Source of the DNA: Minisyncoccota bacterium | Lineage (GTDB): Bacteria; Patescibacteriota; Minisyncoccia; Phycocordibacterales; JAGLPS01 | Direction: 5' to 3' | Length of the DNA: 32,288 nt | Assembly (NCBI GenBank): GCA_023137185.1 | Contig: JAGLPS010000004.1 | Coordinates: 1-32,288 of the forward strand | In this document: positions 17,014-26,193 of the stretch, piece after piece | How the letters are laid out: each line of letters begins with the position of its first letter | Position numbering within the stretch: position 1 is the first letter of the stretch | The notes under the pieces: generated by a model | The model's input: only the letters and a program-made list of their open reading frames with translations | Database searches by the model: none | Told to the model about the DNA's origin: nothing | Program-made: the position numbers and the translations under genes

Positions 17014-17484
17014 ATGATGGTAATTTTTCTTGTTTTTCTGGCTGTTCTTTTAATAGTAGGATTATGGATGTTCGATGATAATATGGGTGCTCTTCTCTTC
17101 CTTCCCATTATAATTCTAATCTGTGGTCTAGCTATCGGAGTTCTCCACTCCAAACAGATTATAAAAGGAAAATTTGTTCCAGATGGGTGGTATACCATTC
17201 ACCACAATCTAATTTTATCCCCTGTTGAGAATGATTTTTGGGGAATACTTTCAGAAGAATACAAGCCCAAAAGAATGAGAACACAATGGATTGTTATTGA
17301 AAGCTATAATGACTATAATGATACGATGCAATATATACTTCGTCTTGAACAAAAAGAGCCCTTGCCTTTTGGAACAAAAACAGTTCTAAAAGCAGGCAAG
17401 CGCTTTATTCCCGCGGTTCCTCCTCCTCAAATCACATTGGATGAAATAGTAGAGGAAGTTAAGGAAAAAAGCTCAACACAGTAG
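17014..17484 (+). CDS. Small hypothetical protein with N-terminal TM segments
   Basis: Upstream TTGACA-N17-CAGAAT and AAAGGAGGCGATG; intrinsic terminator follows. Confidence 0.7.
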   Translation: MMVIFLVFLAVLLIVGLWMFDDNMGALLFLPIIILICGLAIGVLHSKQIIKGKFVPDGWYTIHHNLILSPVENDFWGILSEEYKPKRMRTQWIVIESYNDYNDTMQYILRLEQKEPLPFGTKTVLKAGKRFIPAVPPPQITLDEIVEEVKEKSSTQ

Positions 17485-17496
17485 TACATTAAACAA

Positions 17497-17526
17497 AAGC
17501 AGGTACAAATTGTACCTGCTTTTTTT
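17497..17526 (+). terminator. Intrinsic terminator
   Basis: AAGCAGGTACAAATTGTACCTGCTTTTTTT. Confidence 0.9.
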
Positions 17527-17734
17527 GTGTTTTTGGACACTCAGTGTCCAAAAGTGGTGTTCGCACAAAACTTGGTATTATTATTCTGCCTCAAATTTCA
17601 AAAGTTCTGTTTCTCCCCTTTAAAGTGAGCATATTATTTTAAAAAGACTCTGCGCAGGCCGTTGAGGTCGAGCAGGAGGAAAAATTCCAGCAGGAATTTA
17701 TTCCGTTCTTTTGAAAATAATATGCGAACGACCT

Positions 17735-18052
17735 TTAGCGAATGGAATCAATTTTCACCGAGAAAAATGGCTGGCGATGCCCGCGCAATTTTCTGTAACG
17801 AGATTTTGCTTTGTATTTCAAAACGTCAATTTTTTTATTTCTTCCAATTTTATTGAGTGTGGCTTCAACTTTCGCGCCATCAATATATGGAGTGCCGATA
17901 GTGGTATCTTTGCCGTTATCAACCAAAAGCACCTTATCAAAGGTAATTTTATCCCCTTCTTTGTGTGTGCCGGAAAGTTTCTCAATCTTTAGTGTTTCCC
18001 CAACTTTTACTGGGTATTGCTTTCCACCTGTTTGTATAACCGCGAATTCCAT
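17735..18052 (-). CDS. rplU: 50S ribosomal protein L21
   Basis: MEFAVIQTGGKQYPVKVGETLKIEKLSG...KVEATLNKIGRNKKIDVLKYKAKSRYRKLRGHRQPFFSVKI. Confidence 0.95.
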   Translation of the reverse strand: MEFAVIQTGGKQYPVKVGETLKIEKLSGTHKEGDKITFDKVLLVDNGKDTTIGTPYIDGAKVEATLNKIGRNKKIDVLKYKAKSRYRKLRGHRQPFFSVKIDSIR

Positions 18053-18179
18053 AATAATTGTTTCATTTTACATAAAATTTTTGATATTGCAAACAGATAA
18101 AAAACCTTTGACAACATCCCCCTTTTAAGATTTAATGTGCTAAGAAACTGAACTTTTTAAAATAGGAGATAAGGAGGTT

Positions 18180-18470
18180 TTGATGAAACTCACTGAAAAG
18201 CAAATCAGGACCCGAATACACTTCAACCAGTACTGCGATGAAGGAGGCGACCCGTTAGAATACGCTTATACCTTTAAAGTACCGCACAGAGTAGTTGATG
18301 AACTGCGAGAAAAAAGAATGAAGAGTGTCCTCCGTCCGCTTCAATCCTTATTAGGAATTGATGTTGTTGATGATGATTGGCTTCCAATACTTTTACCTCC
18401 TCCCAAAAAATGGAGCAATCCGGAGGAAAAAGAAGAGTTCATCAGAAACTTAAAAGCCGTCTCTCTATGA
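18180..18470 (+). CDS. Small hypothetical protein (HTH-like feel, unassigned)
   Basis: TTGACA-N17-TTTAAT promoter, AAGGAGG site, and a terminator overlapping the stop codon. Confidence 0.7.
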   Translation: MMKLTEKQIRTRIHFNQYCDEGGDPLEYAYTFKVPHRVVDELREKRMKSVLRPLQSLLGIDVVDDDWLPILLPPPKKWSNPEEKEEFIRNLKAVSL

Positions 18471-18480
18471 GACGGCTTTA
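18452..18480 (+). terminator. Intrinsic terminator overlapping CDS 3' end
   Basis: AAAAGCCGTCTCTCTATGAGACGGCTTTA. Confidence 0.75.
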
Positions 18481-18491
18481 TTCTATAATAT

Positions 18492-19571
18492 TTAATCTTC
18501 GTCTTTTTCAGGCTTTTCTAGAGTAAGAACTTCAATGCCTTGACTCTCTCCTGTAATGCGTAAAACGTCTTTGTCAATTTTTCCGAGCTCTTTATGCGCT
18601 TTATTATAATGGTTTACTGTCGTTCCAAGAGTATTGCCCATAGCGTTAAGATATTGTTCGTAGGCACCCAGATGTTTCCCTAGATCCTCCACCCGTTTGA
18701 TAATATCTTTAGCTGTTTCTTCAATCTGAAGAGATTTCAGGCCTTGAAGCACTGTTTGCAAATACGCAAGAAAAGACGTCGGGGAAACAATGATAACGCG
18801 CCTCTCTTTAAACGCGTACTCAATAAGGTCCCGAGTGTTTACTTTGGTTGTTCTTTCTCCGCCCACCAGAAGGTCGTAATAAATAGCTTCATGAGGTATA
18901 AACATAAACGCAAAGTCCATTGTGTTTTCTGAAGGTTTTACGTATTTTGATGTTTCGTCAATACGATTTTTTAAATCAGTCTTAAAAAGTTTCTCAAACT
19001 CGTTGCGACGCGATGGATCTTTTTCTTCAGCGAGACGATTATAATTTTCAAGAGAAAATTTTGAATCTATCGGAATCACTTTATCTTTCACAAACACAAC
19101 GGCATCTACTATTGTGCCATCTTTAAATTTATACTGCATCTGATAACTCCCCGTCGGCAGTACATTTTTTAAAAGCGTTTCCAAATAATATTCCCCAAGT
19201 ATTCCTCGTTGCTTGGGATTTTTCAAAATATCTTGAAGCGATTGCAATTGATCTGCAAAAGAAACAACTTGGCGGTTTGTTTCATCAAGTTTGGTAAGTT
19301 TTTCCGTAACATCACGAACAATTTTTGTTGAAGCCTCGCTCGTGCGATGGAGAGAATCTGTCATTTGCCGCGAATTTTCCAAAAGTTTGCTATCTACCGT
19401 TTGTGTAAGTTCGGACTGACGTCGTGTTAACTCGTTCATTTGCTCAAGAAGGAGTTTCAAACCTCCTGAATCCTCTTTTTCGGGGTTTCTTCCTATAAAA
19501 AACCACAATAAAAATCCGTTTATGACAAGAAACGCGACCCCAAGAAGTATTAAGATAAATGTTTGTGACAT
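18492..19571 (-). CDS. rmuC: RmuC-family DNA recombination protein
   Basis: N-terminal TM, coiled coil, NPKQRGILGEYYLETLLKNVLP, IPIDSKFSLENY, MFIPHEAIYYDLL, VIIVSPTSFLAYLQTV. Confidence 0.93.
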   Translation of the reverse strand: MSQTFILILLGVAFLVINGFLLWFFIGRNPEKEDSGGLKLLLEQMNELTRRQSELTQTVDSKLLENSRQMTDSLHRTSEASTKIVRDVTEKLTKLDETNRQVVSFADQLQSLQDILKNPKQRGILGEYYLETLLKNVLPTGSYQMQYKFKDGTIVDAVVFVKDKVIPIDSKFSLENYNRLAEEKDPSRRNEFEKLFKTDLKNRIDETSKYVKPSENTMDFAFMFIPHEAIYYDLLVGGERTTKVNTRDLIEYAFKERRVIIVSPTSFLAYLQTVLQGLKSLQIEETAKDIIKRVEDLGKHLGAYEQYLNAMGNTLGTTVNHYNKAHKELGKIDKDVLRITGESQGIEVLTLEKPEKDED

Positions 19572-19652
19572 GGCGCTATTATAGCAGATCTTCTGCTATA
19601 ATTGAGTTTATCTGACCTAAAAGCTAATTTACTAAAATCTAATAGCTATTTA

Positions 19653-20105
19653 ATGACACATAAAGAAATACAACAAAAAGCCACTGAGGCTATGCGCGCC
19701 AAAAACACTGCAGCTCTTAATACATATCGTAGTCTTTTAGCCGCATTTACCAACGAATTGGTAGCTAAAAAACGCAAACCGACAGAAGAACTCGATGAGG
19801 AAGAAATACAAACTGTCATTCAGAGAAGCGCGAAACAACGCAAAGACTCAATCGAGCAATTTATAAAAGGTAATCGTGCCGATTTGGTAGCATCAGAGGA
19901 AGAAGAGCTTAAAACCCTTCAAGAATTACTTCCTCCCCAAATGCCTAAAGAAGAGATACAAAAAATTGCGCAACAGAAAAAAGAAGAACTTAGAATAATG
20001 GATAAATCAAAAATGGGAATGCTTATGGGCGCGATAATGAAAGAAGTTAAGGGAAAAGCCAATGGAGACGACGTGAAAGCCGTGGTTGAGAGTTTTTTCT
20101 CTTAG
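19653..20105 (+). CDS. YqeY/GatB-related (Yqey-like) protein
   Basis: KEIQQKATEAMRAKNTAALNTYRSLLAAFTNE...VIQRSAKQRKDSIEQFIKGNRADLVASEEEELKTLQELLPPQM. Start trimmed to the ATG at 19653. Confidence 0.9.
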   Translation: MTHKEIQQKATEAMRAKNTAALNTYRSLLAAFTNELVAKKRKPTEELDEEEIQTVIQRSAKQRKDSIEQFIKGNRADLVASEEEELKTLQELLPPQMPKEEIQKIAQQKKEELRIMDKSKMGMLMGAIMKEVKGKANGDDVKAVVESFFS

Positions 20106-20184
20106 ACACTGCCTTGACAAGGTTGGGATAAGAGGCTATTATTTTCTCAGATATTTTGTCCTATATATAAAAAAGGAGGTCAAA

Positions 20185-20415
20185 ATGGTTAATGCGACAG
20201 ACCAGGATTTCTACAACACTTACCGTCTGATGGGAGGAAGACGTGCCGGATTCGGAGAAATATTTCGCGGATACTCCCCTGAAGATATTAAAGAGCTGAA
20301 GAGAAATTACCGAAAGAACGAGAAAGAACTAAAAATTGCCCATAAGAAATCGTGGGATATGTGGAAGTGTGAAAAAATATATGTCCCTTCAGAAATAATA
20401 CATTGTTGCGGCTAA
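20185..20415 (+). CDS. Small hypothetical protein
   Basis: AAAAAGGAGGTCAAA-ATG, upstream TTGACA-N17-TATTAT. Terminator follows at ~20426-20452. Confidence 0.65.
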   Translation: MVNATDQDFYNTYRLMGGRRAGFGEIFRGYSPEDIKELKRNYRKNEKELKIAHKKSWDMWKCEKIYVPSEIIHCCG

Positions 20416-20425
20416 GCCGCTTTTT

Positions 20426-20452
20426 AAAGAGCCTCAAACAGGGCTCTTTTTA
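20426..20452 (+). terminator. Intrinsic terminator
   Basis: AAAGAGCCTCAAACAGGGCTCTTTTTA. Confidence 0.8.
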
Positions 20453-20459
20453 TTGGGTG

Positions 20460-20594
20460 CCCCCACACCTGTTTTGGTATGGTATTTTGTTGCTTCAGCT
20501 ACTCTATTCACACGCTTGACAGTAACAACTGCGATTTAATTTAAAACCGTCTTATTCCGAAAATACTGCAACAATACCAAAACAGGTGTGGGGG
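20460..20594. repeat. Inverted-repeat-bounded 135 bp element (21 bp perfect arms)
   Basis: CCCCCACACCTGTTTTGGTAT (20460-20480) and ATACCAAAACAGGTGTGGGGG (20574-20594). Confidence 0.9.
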
Positions 20595-20714
20595 TTGACT
20601 TTTAAATATAATCGTGATAAGATATTTTTTAGAATAAGCTTATTAAGCTTTTTACCTTCCTAAGCAGGGACAAAAAAGCCCTTTAACATAGAAAATCCAA
20701 AAAGGAGGTGCATT

Positions 20715-21005
20715 ATGGTTTACCAGATCTGCACCAAAGAACCTAGCGCTTTGGCTCTTGATGCGCTTAAATATTCATTAATGCGCAGAAATGTCGGTAA
20801 TGCGGTAAGTCTTGGAAAGGCGGCAGAATACGCAATGCTTCAAAGTGGGTATAATGACCCCACTGGAGAAATCAAATACGCGATTGTCGCCATTATGAAA
20901 CACAGACTCAACGAATGGAAAAAACAAAAAAAAGAAGCAGTTGGGTTTCAGCATTCAGTAAGAGTGCCAAAGAACGGACACTGGAAAGCGTGTCCGAATG
21001 ATTAG
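20715..21005 (+). CDS. Small hypothetical protein
   Basis: AAAAAGGAGGTGCATT-ATG; TTGACT-N17-TAAGAT upstream; terminator downstream. Confidence 0.7.
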   Translation: MVYQICTKEPSALALDALKYSLMRRNVGNAVSLGKAAEYAMLQSGYNDPTGEIKYAIVAIMKHRLNEWKKQKKEAVGFQHSVRVPKNGHWKACPND

Positions 21006-21077
21006 TTCTATAAAGTAGTTACGCAAAGCTATGGCGTAACTCTTCCATTTACGAGATGACTGAAGTCTCGTTTCAAT

Positions 21078-21112
21078 GAGCGGAAACAGAATTTTGTTTC
21101 CGCTCTTTTTTT
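21078..21112 (+). terminator. Intrinsic terminator
   Basis: GAGCGGAAACAGAATTTTGTTTCCGCTCTTTTTTT. Confidence 0.88.
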
Positions 21113-21270
21113 AAACTTTTTTCAAAGCTTTTTTATCATCTAGAAACGCCCTTCATAAACGTAATTACGTTCGTAATTACGCGCAGTTTTGTTTGGAAAA
21201 CTATGGATCTGCCCGCAAACGGATTCTACGTAATCAGGAGATTTTTACGCGTCTTTTATCATTGGTGATG

Positions 21271-22740
21271 TTAATCACCAGATTTACACCCGCCTTTGTC
21301 AAGAAAGCAATCAATGTTTTCTCTCAAATACGCGTAAAGCATATCTACATTCATACCCCACCTCAAGACTGTGCCTCTTACAAAACCATATTTTTTTTCT
21401 TTGATAGGTTGAGAATAATTAAAAGTTTTAAAACCAAAACCATTAAAATACTTTCTGGAACAGTAGTTTAAACCTGCCTCAACTCTGTATCTATACTTGA
21501 AATAATCTGGCAGTTTCTCCCAAAGCTCACGAGTAAGCGCGCGTTCCCCAGAATTTACCGCAATTAAATGAACGGCCTTTTGCATCAAATTTCCCCTCAG
21601 TCCAATAAACATAGAAAACAAACCCCCAGTAACCGGTGAGATTATTTGTTGGATTATTTCCGGAGTCAAATTTATCAAATCGGCGTCGCAGAAAAAAAAT
21701 ATATCCGCATTCGTTGACAGTACCCCTATATCCATTGAACTTGCTTTGCCAAGATTTGTTTTATTCCGCATATACCTGACACCCTTAAACTTTTTTATTA
21801 CTTTTTCTGTATCATCCGTTGATCCGTCATCTACAACAATAATTTCATCTATACTCGGCGCCGCTGTTACAGCTTCCAAGACAGCTCCGATTCTGTCTGC
21901 TTCATTGTACGATGGGATTATAGCAGCAACTTTTTTCGGCTGCTTCGCTAGATTATGAAATATATCCCTGTCTTCAACAAAACGCAGAATTTGGTCGTTA
22001 ACTTCACTGTTGCCATCAGAAAAGAATACATTATGTGGTTTTATGGAAAACATTTTCTCATATTTAACGGTAGATCCAACATTATTTTGTATTACTCTAA
22101 GAGATTCGGGGCGACCAATGCGGTCATTGGTTGAATAGATTGTAAGTATTGGACATTTTATTTTTTGCATACTTTTCTTCAGTTCATTGCGCAACTGTCT
22201 TACAATGTTTAATCCGTTCATATGCATATATTTATAAGAAAATGCCCCTTTTCGCATCTCTTTTTCAATATGAGAAATACTTGCTTTTTTCCAATATTTT
22301 TTATATTTGTGGAGTTTTACTAAACCTAATATATTAAACGGAAACTTTAAAAGATATGGGGAGGAAACATTAAATACTCCTTTCACTGGATATCGTGACG
22401 CAAGAATTAATGAAAAAAGACCGCCCATACTGACGCCTCCTAAAATTATTTCTCGTCCCTTTCTGATATCTTTTTCTATTTCAGTAGTTAAATGCATCAG
22501 AAAGTCGTCATAAGTAACACTGTCTAAGTCCTCTATTTTTGTTCCGTGTCCCGGAAGCAAAATAACTCTGACGTTTGTATTGAATTTTTTATTTAAAATA
22601 TACGGAAGTTGGTGAAAGTCGGTGGGGCTTCCCGTATATCCATGAATTAGAAAGATTTCTGTATTTGAATCTGCCGATAATTCAATAGATTTTATTTTTT
22701 CCATTTTTAGCATTTTGACATTTTGATGGTCTTTGGTCAA
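21271..22740 (-). CDS. Fusion protein: N-terminal alpha/beta hydrolase (carboxylesterase-like) + C-terminal GT2 glycosyltransferase
   Basis: N-half: FLIHGYTGSPTDF, LPGHGT, GGVSMGGLFSLILASRY (GxSxG), SIKPHNVFF. C-half: VAAIIPSYNEADRIGAVLEAV, EIIVVDDGSTDDTEKVI, NLGKASSMDIG, FFCDADL. Confidence 0.85.
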   Translation of the reverse strand: MTKDHQNVKMLKMEKIKSIELSADSNTEIFLIHGYTGSPTDFHQLPYILNKKFNTNVRVILLPGHGTKIEDLDSVTYDDFLMHLTTEIEKDIRKGREIILGGVSMGGLFSLILASRYPVKGVFNVSSPYLLKFPFNILGLVKLHKYKKYWKKASISHIEKEMRKGAFSYKYMHMNGLNIVRQLRNELKKSMQKIKCPILTIYSTNDRIGRPESLRVIQNNVGSTVKYEKMFSIKPHNVFFSDGNSEVNDQILRFVEDRDIFHNLAKQPKKVAAIIPSYNEADRIGAVLEAVTAAPSIDEIIVVDDGSTDDTEKVIKKFKGVRYMRNKTNLGKASSMDIGVLSTNADIFFFCDADLINLTPEIIQQIISPVTGGLFSMFIGLRGNLMQKAVHLIAVNSGERALTRELWEKLPDYFKYRYRVEAGLNYCSRKYFNGFGFKTFNYSQPIKEKKYGFVRGTVLRWGMNVDMLYAYLRENIDCFLDKGGCKSGD

Positions 22741-22850
22741 ACGGGTCAGCGCTCACCCGAAAGCCCTATCGCCCTAACGGAAATACCCGAGGACTCAGTT
22801 CTGTTTGTACTTGCCCCAAAACCCATCCGTGCGCGCATAAGCAATACTCC

Positions 22851-23249
22851 CTAAATAAGTTTTAAAATCAAATCAAAAAGTCTTCCTGCGAAACTATTGT
22901 ACAATAATTTTTTTGTTTCATCCTCAGAAATTGGAAATTCTGTCCTGTTAATTTTAATAAACATTGAATAGTGATTTTCCTGAAATATTTTATTACGAAA
23001 TTCCCTTAAGGTGTTAACCAGCTCCAACTCAACTTCGTTGATTAAATTTCTCTCTTTTACGTCTGTTGTTGCTTGATAAAAATTGCCATTATTTTTATCA
23101 ACCGAATGTTTAATTATTTGTTCTGATATTATAAACAGACAAACTAATCCAGCAAAATAATTTCCATATTGATAAGAATATTCCGCCTCGGAACAAATCT
23201 TGCCAAAAACATAATCCTTTTCTATGATTTTACTCAACGTATTATTCAT
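22851..23249 (-). CDS. Small all-helical protein, possibly HEPN-like
   Basis: 132 aa; ATGA overlap with the upstream DUF3883 frame; LREFRNKIFQENHY segment recalls HEPN-type RNxxxH regions. Confidence 0.5.
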   Translation of the reverse strand: MNNTLSKIIEKDYVFGKICSEAEYSYQYGNYFAGLVCLFIISEQIIKHSVDKNNGNFYQATTDVKERNLINEVELELVNTLREFRNKIFQENHYSMFIKINRTEFPISEDETKKLLYNSFAGRLFDLILKLI

Positions 23250-24218
23250 ATTGAAAATGCTTCTATATAATATTTATCAATATTTTTACACCAATCATTA
23301 TTTTCTAAAATATTCTCAATAGGATTAGGAATCATCACTGGTTCATAATTTGGATTATTGATTTTTTCTCTATCTATTAGATATATAAAATACTTTTCTT
23401 GTAGTCGTTTTGCAGTTTCTACTTCATTTCTAGTCCAATAAAAATATGGTTTATCACCTGCATAAGACTTCACTTCAATAAATCTATCGTTATTTTGTGA
23501 TGATAAATCATGAAATGACGAAATGTCATATCCGGTACTAGAATCATATGGAGCAATCCATTGAACACCCTTTTTATTTCTTAATCTTTTTAATTCAAAA
23601 TCTAAAACAAACTTTTCTGCAATTTCTCCATTAATCTGTTGCTGTTCTTGTTGTCTTTTTAACTCCTCAATACCTATTTTTCTTTTTCTTATTTCAGGAG
23701 TAAAATTTGTCTCAAAAAACTTCTTCCACCTGGAATTAATAATTAGTATTTTACTTGGAAAGTCTGGGTGGGGTTTAAAAAACTCAAAGTCAATTAATAA
23801 ATTTCGTATACCTGCGTATTTTAGACCAAAAGCAGAGAAATTAATATTTATAGATTTATATATAAAATCATATCAGCTATGTTCTGATGAAAATATATTA
23901 TAAAAGTTTTCATCAGTATCAAGTGCCAGAAGAAATCCCTCCAGTAACTTCTGCTGACAAAGCTGCTGGCTGTGAAAAATATACTTATATTTATATGATA
24001 TTTCAATTAAATTATCTTCATCAACTTTTATTATTTCTGTCAACTTTAATAGAGGTACGCATCCATCAAAAACACTTCTATCGTCAATAATCCTGTTGTG
24101 GAAATATTGAGATATTTCTTCTGTTGACCAAATATTCTCATTTTTCAACTGTTCAAACAAGTTTCCAAAAAAACGAAGGGGTGCCTAGGTTATCATATTT
24201 TCTAAGTTCTTCTAGCAT
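23246..24218 (-). pseudogene. DUF3883-domain protein (predicted PD-(D/E)XK-like), disrupted by a frameshift and an in-frame TGA
   Basis: Start ATG at 24218 overlaps the SNF2 3' end (MLEELRKYDNLGTPSFF). A T7 run at ~24168-24174 shifts frame into FGNLFEQLKNENIW... A TGA at 23873-23875 interrupts the same frame as DUF3883 GVQWIAPYDSSTGYDISSFHDLSSQNNDRFIEVKSYAGDKPYFYWTRNEVETA. Confidence 0.75.
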
Positions 24219-26178
24219 AATCTTTCAAAAGCGTAGTAATGATATCGGTTTCATCGGAATCATTAATCCGTTTAAATAACGGAATATCCTCATCTATAAT
24301 TTCTTCCATCCTCTTCACCTTTAAATCTAATCTTTGATTAATAACTGAATCGATAGAATCATCAGAGACAAGATAGAAATAATTAGTTACAACATTATCT
24401 AAAAGTCCAACACGATGAATACGATCTTTTGACTGTAAAAAATTTGCTGCATTATAATCTCTTTCCATATAAATCGCATTGTGACACCCTTTGTGTAATG
24501 AAATAGATTCGGAAACAGAGAATGGATTAGCAATAACAACATTAAAATCACTATTCTCGGGATTGTTAAAATTCTCAATAATACTTTCGCGCTCAATTTG
24601 CGGAACTCTACCAATTAAAAGTTTGGTTTTTATTTTATTTTTTTCTAGATATTTTTGTAATTCTTCCGCATTTTGTATAAATATTGTCCATATAATAGCT
24701 TTCTCATTTCTTGGAAAGATTTCATTTTCCAATAAGTTCTCAATTTTCAGAAACTTTTGTGGTATGCTAATTTTATTGTAATTAATAATTTTTCTAAATA
24801 CTTCTGAATCATCTATACTTTCATTATTTACTGTTGCAAAATCAATATTTGGATCTATGCCATAAACAGAGTCTTCTAAAGAATCTTGTAAAGTTTTTAA
24901 TAGCAATGATGGATTTGTCGCAGCCTGTCTCAATCGGATTAATTTTGCTTTATTTAAAACATCTTTGACAGTCGCAGATGGATTGCTTTGAAAAGATTTT
25001 ACATATCTCTCTTCTATAAAGTCATAAATTTCCCTCTGATTATCATCCATTACGATTGATACTATATTCTCTTGTACATCTGGAAGCTTAAGATCTTTCT
25101 TCTTAATCCTAATGAAATATGGTTTTATATTCTCTATAAAGACTCGCACTCTTTTATCTTTAACAGAGACTGAATTTTTTGTAAGTTCTTTAAGTTGTTC
25201 ATAGTGGATTTGCAAGATATCTTGAAATTTAAATGGATAAATAAAACGGAAAAGGTTATATAAATCCTCATAACCATTTGGTACTGGTGTCCCAGTTAAA
25301 ATTACCCTTGAAGTGGCTTCTTTAGCGATTTCCACAGCACTTCGACCCCAAATGCCATCCGCATTTTTTATGCGGTGTGCCTCATCAACCACTACCATTG
25401 TTTTGTTCTGTTTAAGAAAATCAATAATTTCTTGCTCTAAGTTTCGTATTCCAGCATGAGATATAAGAGTCAATTCTTTTGGATTAGTGGAGTACAGATG
25501 TTCTTCTTTTTCATCTCTTGTTGTAGATGCATCCCCGGAAAGCCTTTGGCTTCTTACCTTTTTATCAAAACACTCTTCATATTCATTTTCCCACGGAGCA
25601 AAGGAAGAAAGTGGTCCAATTACAAGAATCTTATCAATATGTTTTGGATCATCTTTTGGTAAGTTCTTTAAATATATGTATGCTCCATAAACAATTGATG
25701 TTTTGCCAGCCCCTGGCACAGCAAAATTACAAGCATTTTGCGAAAATGCCATATGATATGCAGATAGCATTTGTAGTGGATATAGAGTTCTCACCATAGA
25801 TTGCTCTAGAACCTCTTTAAAATATCTAAAGCTATCTACAAGTTCTGATTTTTTTGAAAATTTATCGTTTCTTATTGCCTCAGCTTTTTCTGAAAAGAAT
25901 TTAAAGTTTTTCTGTTCGTTATTATATGCAGAAACCTCTTTTTTTACTGATTCGCAAATATTTTCTATAAAATCAAATTTTAATAACAATTCTTGAATTT
26001 CTTGCAAGACAAAAATCTTAGTCTTTATTTCAAAGGGAATTTTTATTATTTTACCTTCTTGCATAAAATGTAATCTTTTTATCGACAACAAAATTCTCTT
26101 ATTCTGTAAGATAGCTTCTACATCACCGCTCAGAATATAATAACTATCCTGTATATCAATGGATATATTTTTACTCAT
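24202..26178 (-). CDS. SNF2-family superfamily 2 helicase
   Basis: ACNFAVPGAGKTSIVYGAY (Walker A), VVVDEAHRIKN (DEAH), VILTGTPVPNGYEDLYNLFRFI, KAIIWTIFIQNAEEL, QSKDRIHRVG. Confidence 0.92.
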   Translation of the reverse strand: MSKNISIDIQDSYYILSGDVEAILQNKRILLSIKRLHFMQEGKIIKIPFEIKTKIFVLQEIQELLLKFDFIENICESVKKEVSAYNNEQKNFKFFSEKAEAIRNDKFSKKSELVDSFRYFKEVLEQSMVRTLYPLQMLSAYHMAFSQNACNFAVPGAGKTSIVYGAYIYLKNLPKDDPKHIDKILVIGPLSSFAPWENEYEECFDKKVRSQRLSGDASTTRDEKEEHLYSTNPKELTLISHAGIRNLEQEIIDFLKQNKTMVVVDEAHRIKNADGIWGRSAVEIAKEATSRVILTGTPVPNGYEDLYNLFRFIYPFKFQDILQIHYEQLKELTKNSVSVKDKRVRVFIENIKPYFIRIKKKDLKLPDVQENIVSIVMDDNQREIYDFIEERYVKSFQSNPSATVKDVLNKAKLIRLRQAATNPSLLLKTLQDSLEDSVYGIDPNIDFATVNNESIDDSEVFRKIINYNKISIPQKFLKIENLLENEIFPRNEKAIIWTIFIQNAEELQKYLEKNKIKTKLLIGRVPQIERESIIENFNNPENSDFNVVIANPFSVSESISLHKGCHNAIYMERDYNAANFLQSKDRIHRVGLLDNVVTNYFYLVSDDSIDSVINQRLDLKVKRMEEIIDEDIPLFKRINDSDETDIITTLLKDYARRT

Positions 26179-26193
26179 AAGTTTTTAAGAAGT

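Noticed and set aside
20460-20594. Inverted-repeat element as an insertion sequence
   Set aside because: Only 135 bp with no transposase; at most MITE-like.
23873-23875. In-frame TGA read as alternative genetic code (UGA=Gly/Trp, as in Gracilibacteria/SR1)
   Set aside because: TGA ends clear genes elsewhere in the window (the exonuclease at 4493 and the 18180-18470 gene), and core genes contain no in-frame TGA. A nonsense mutation or sequencing error is simpler.
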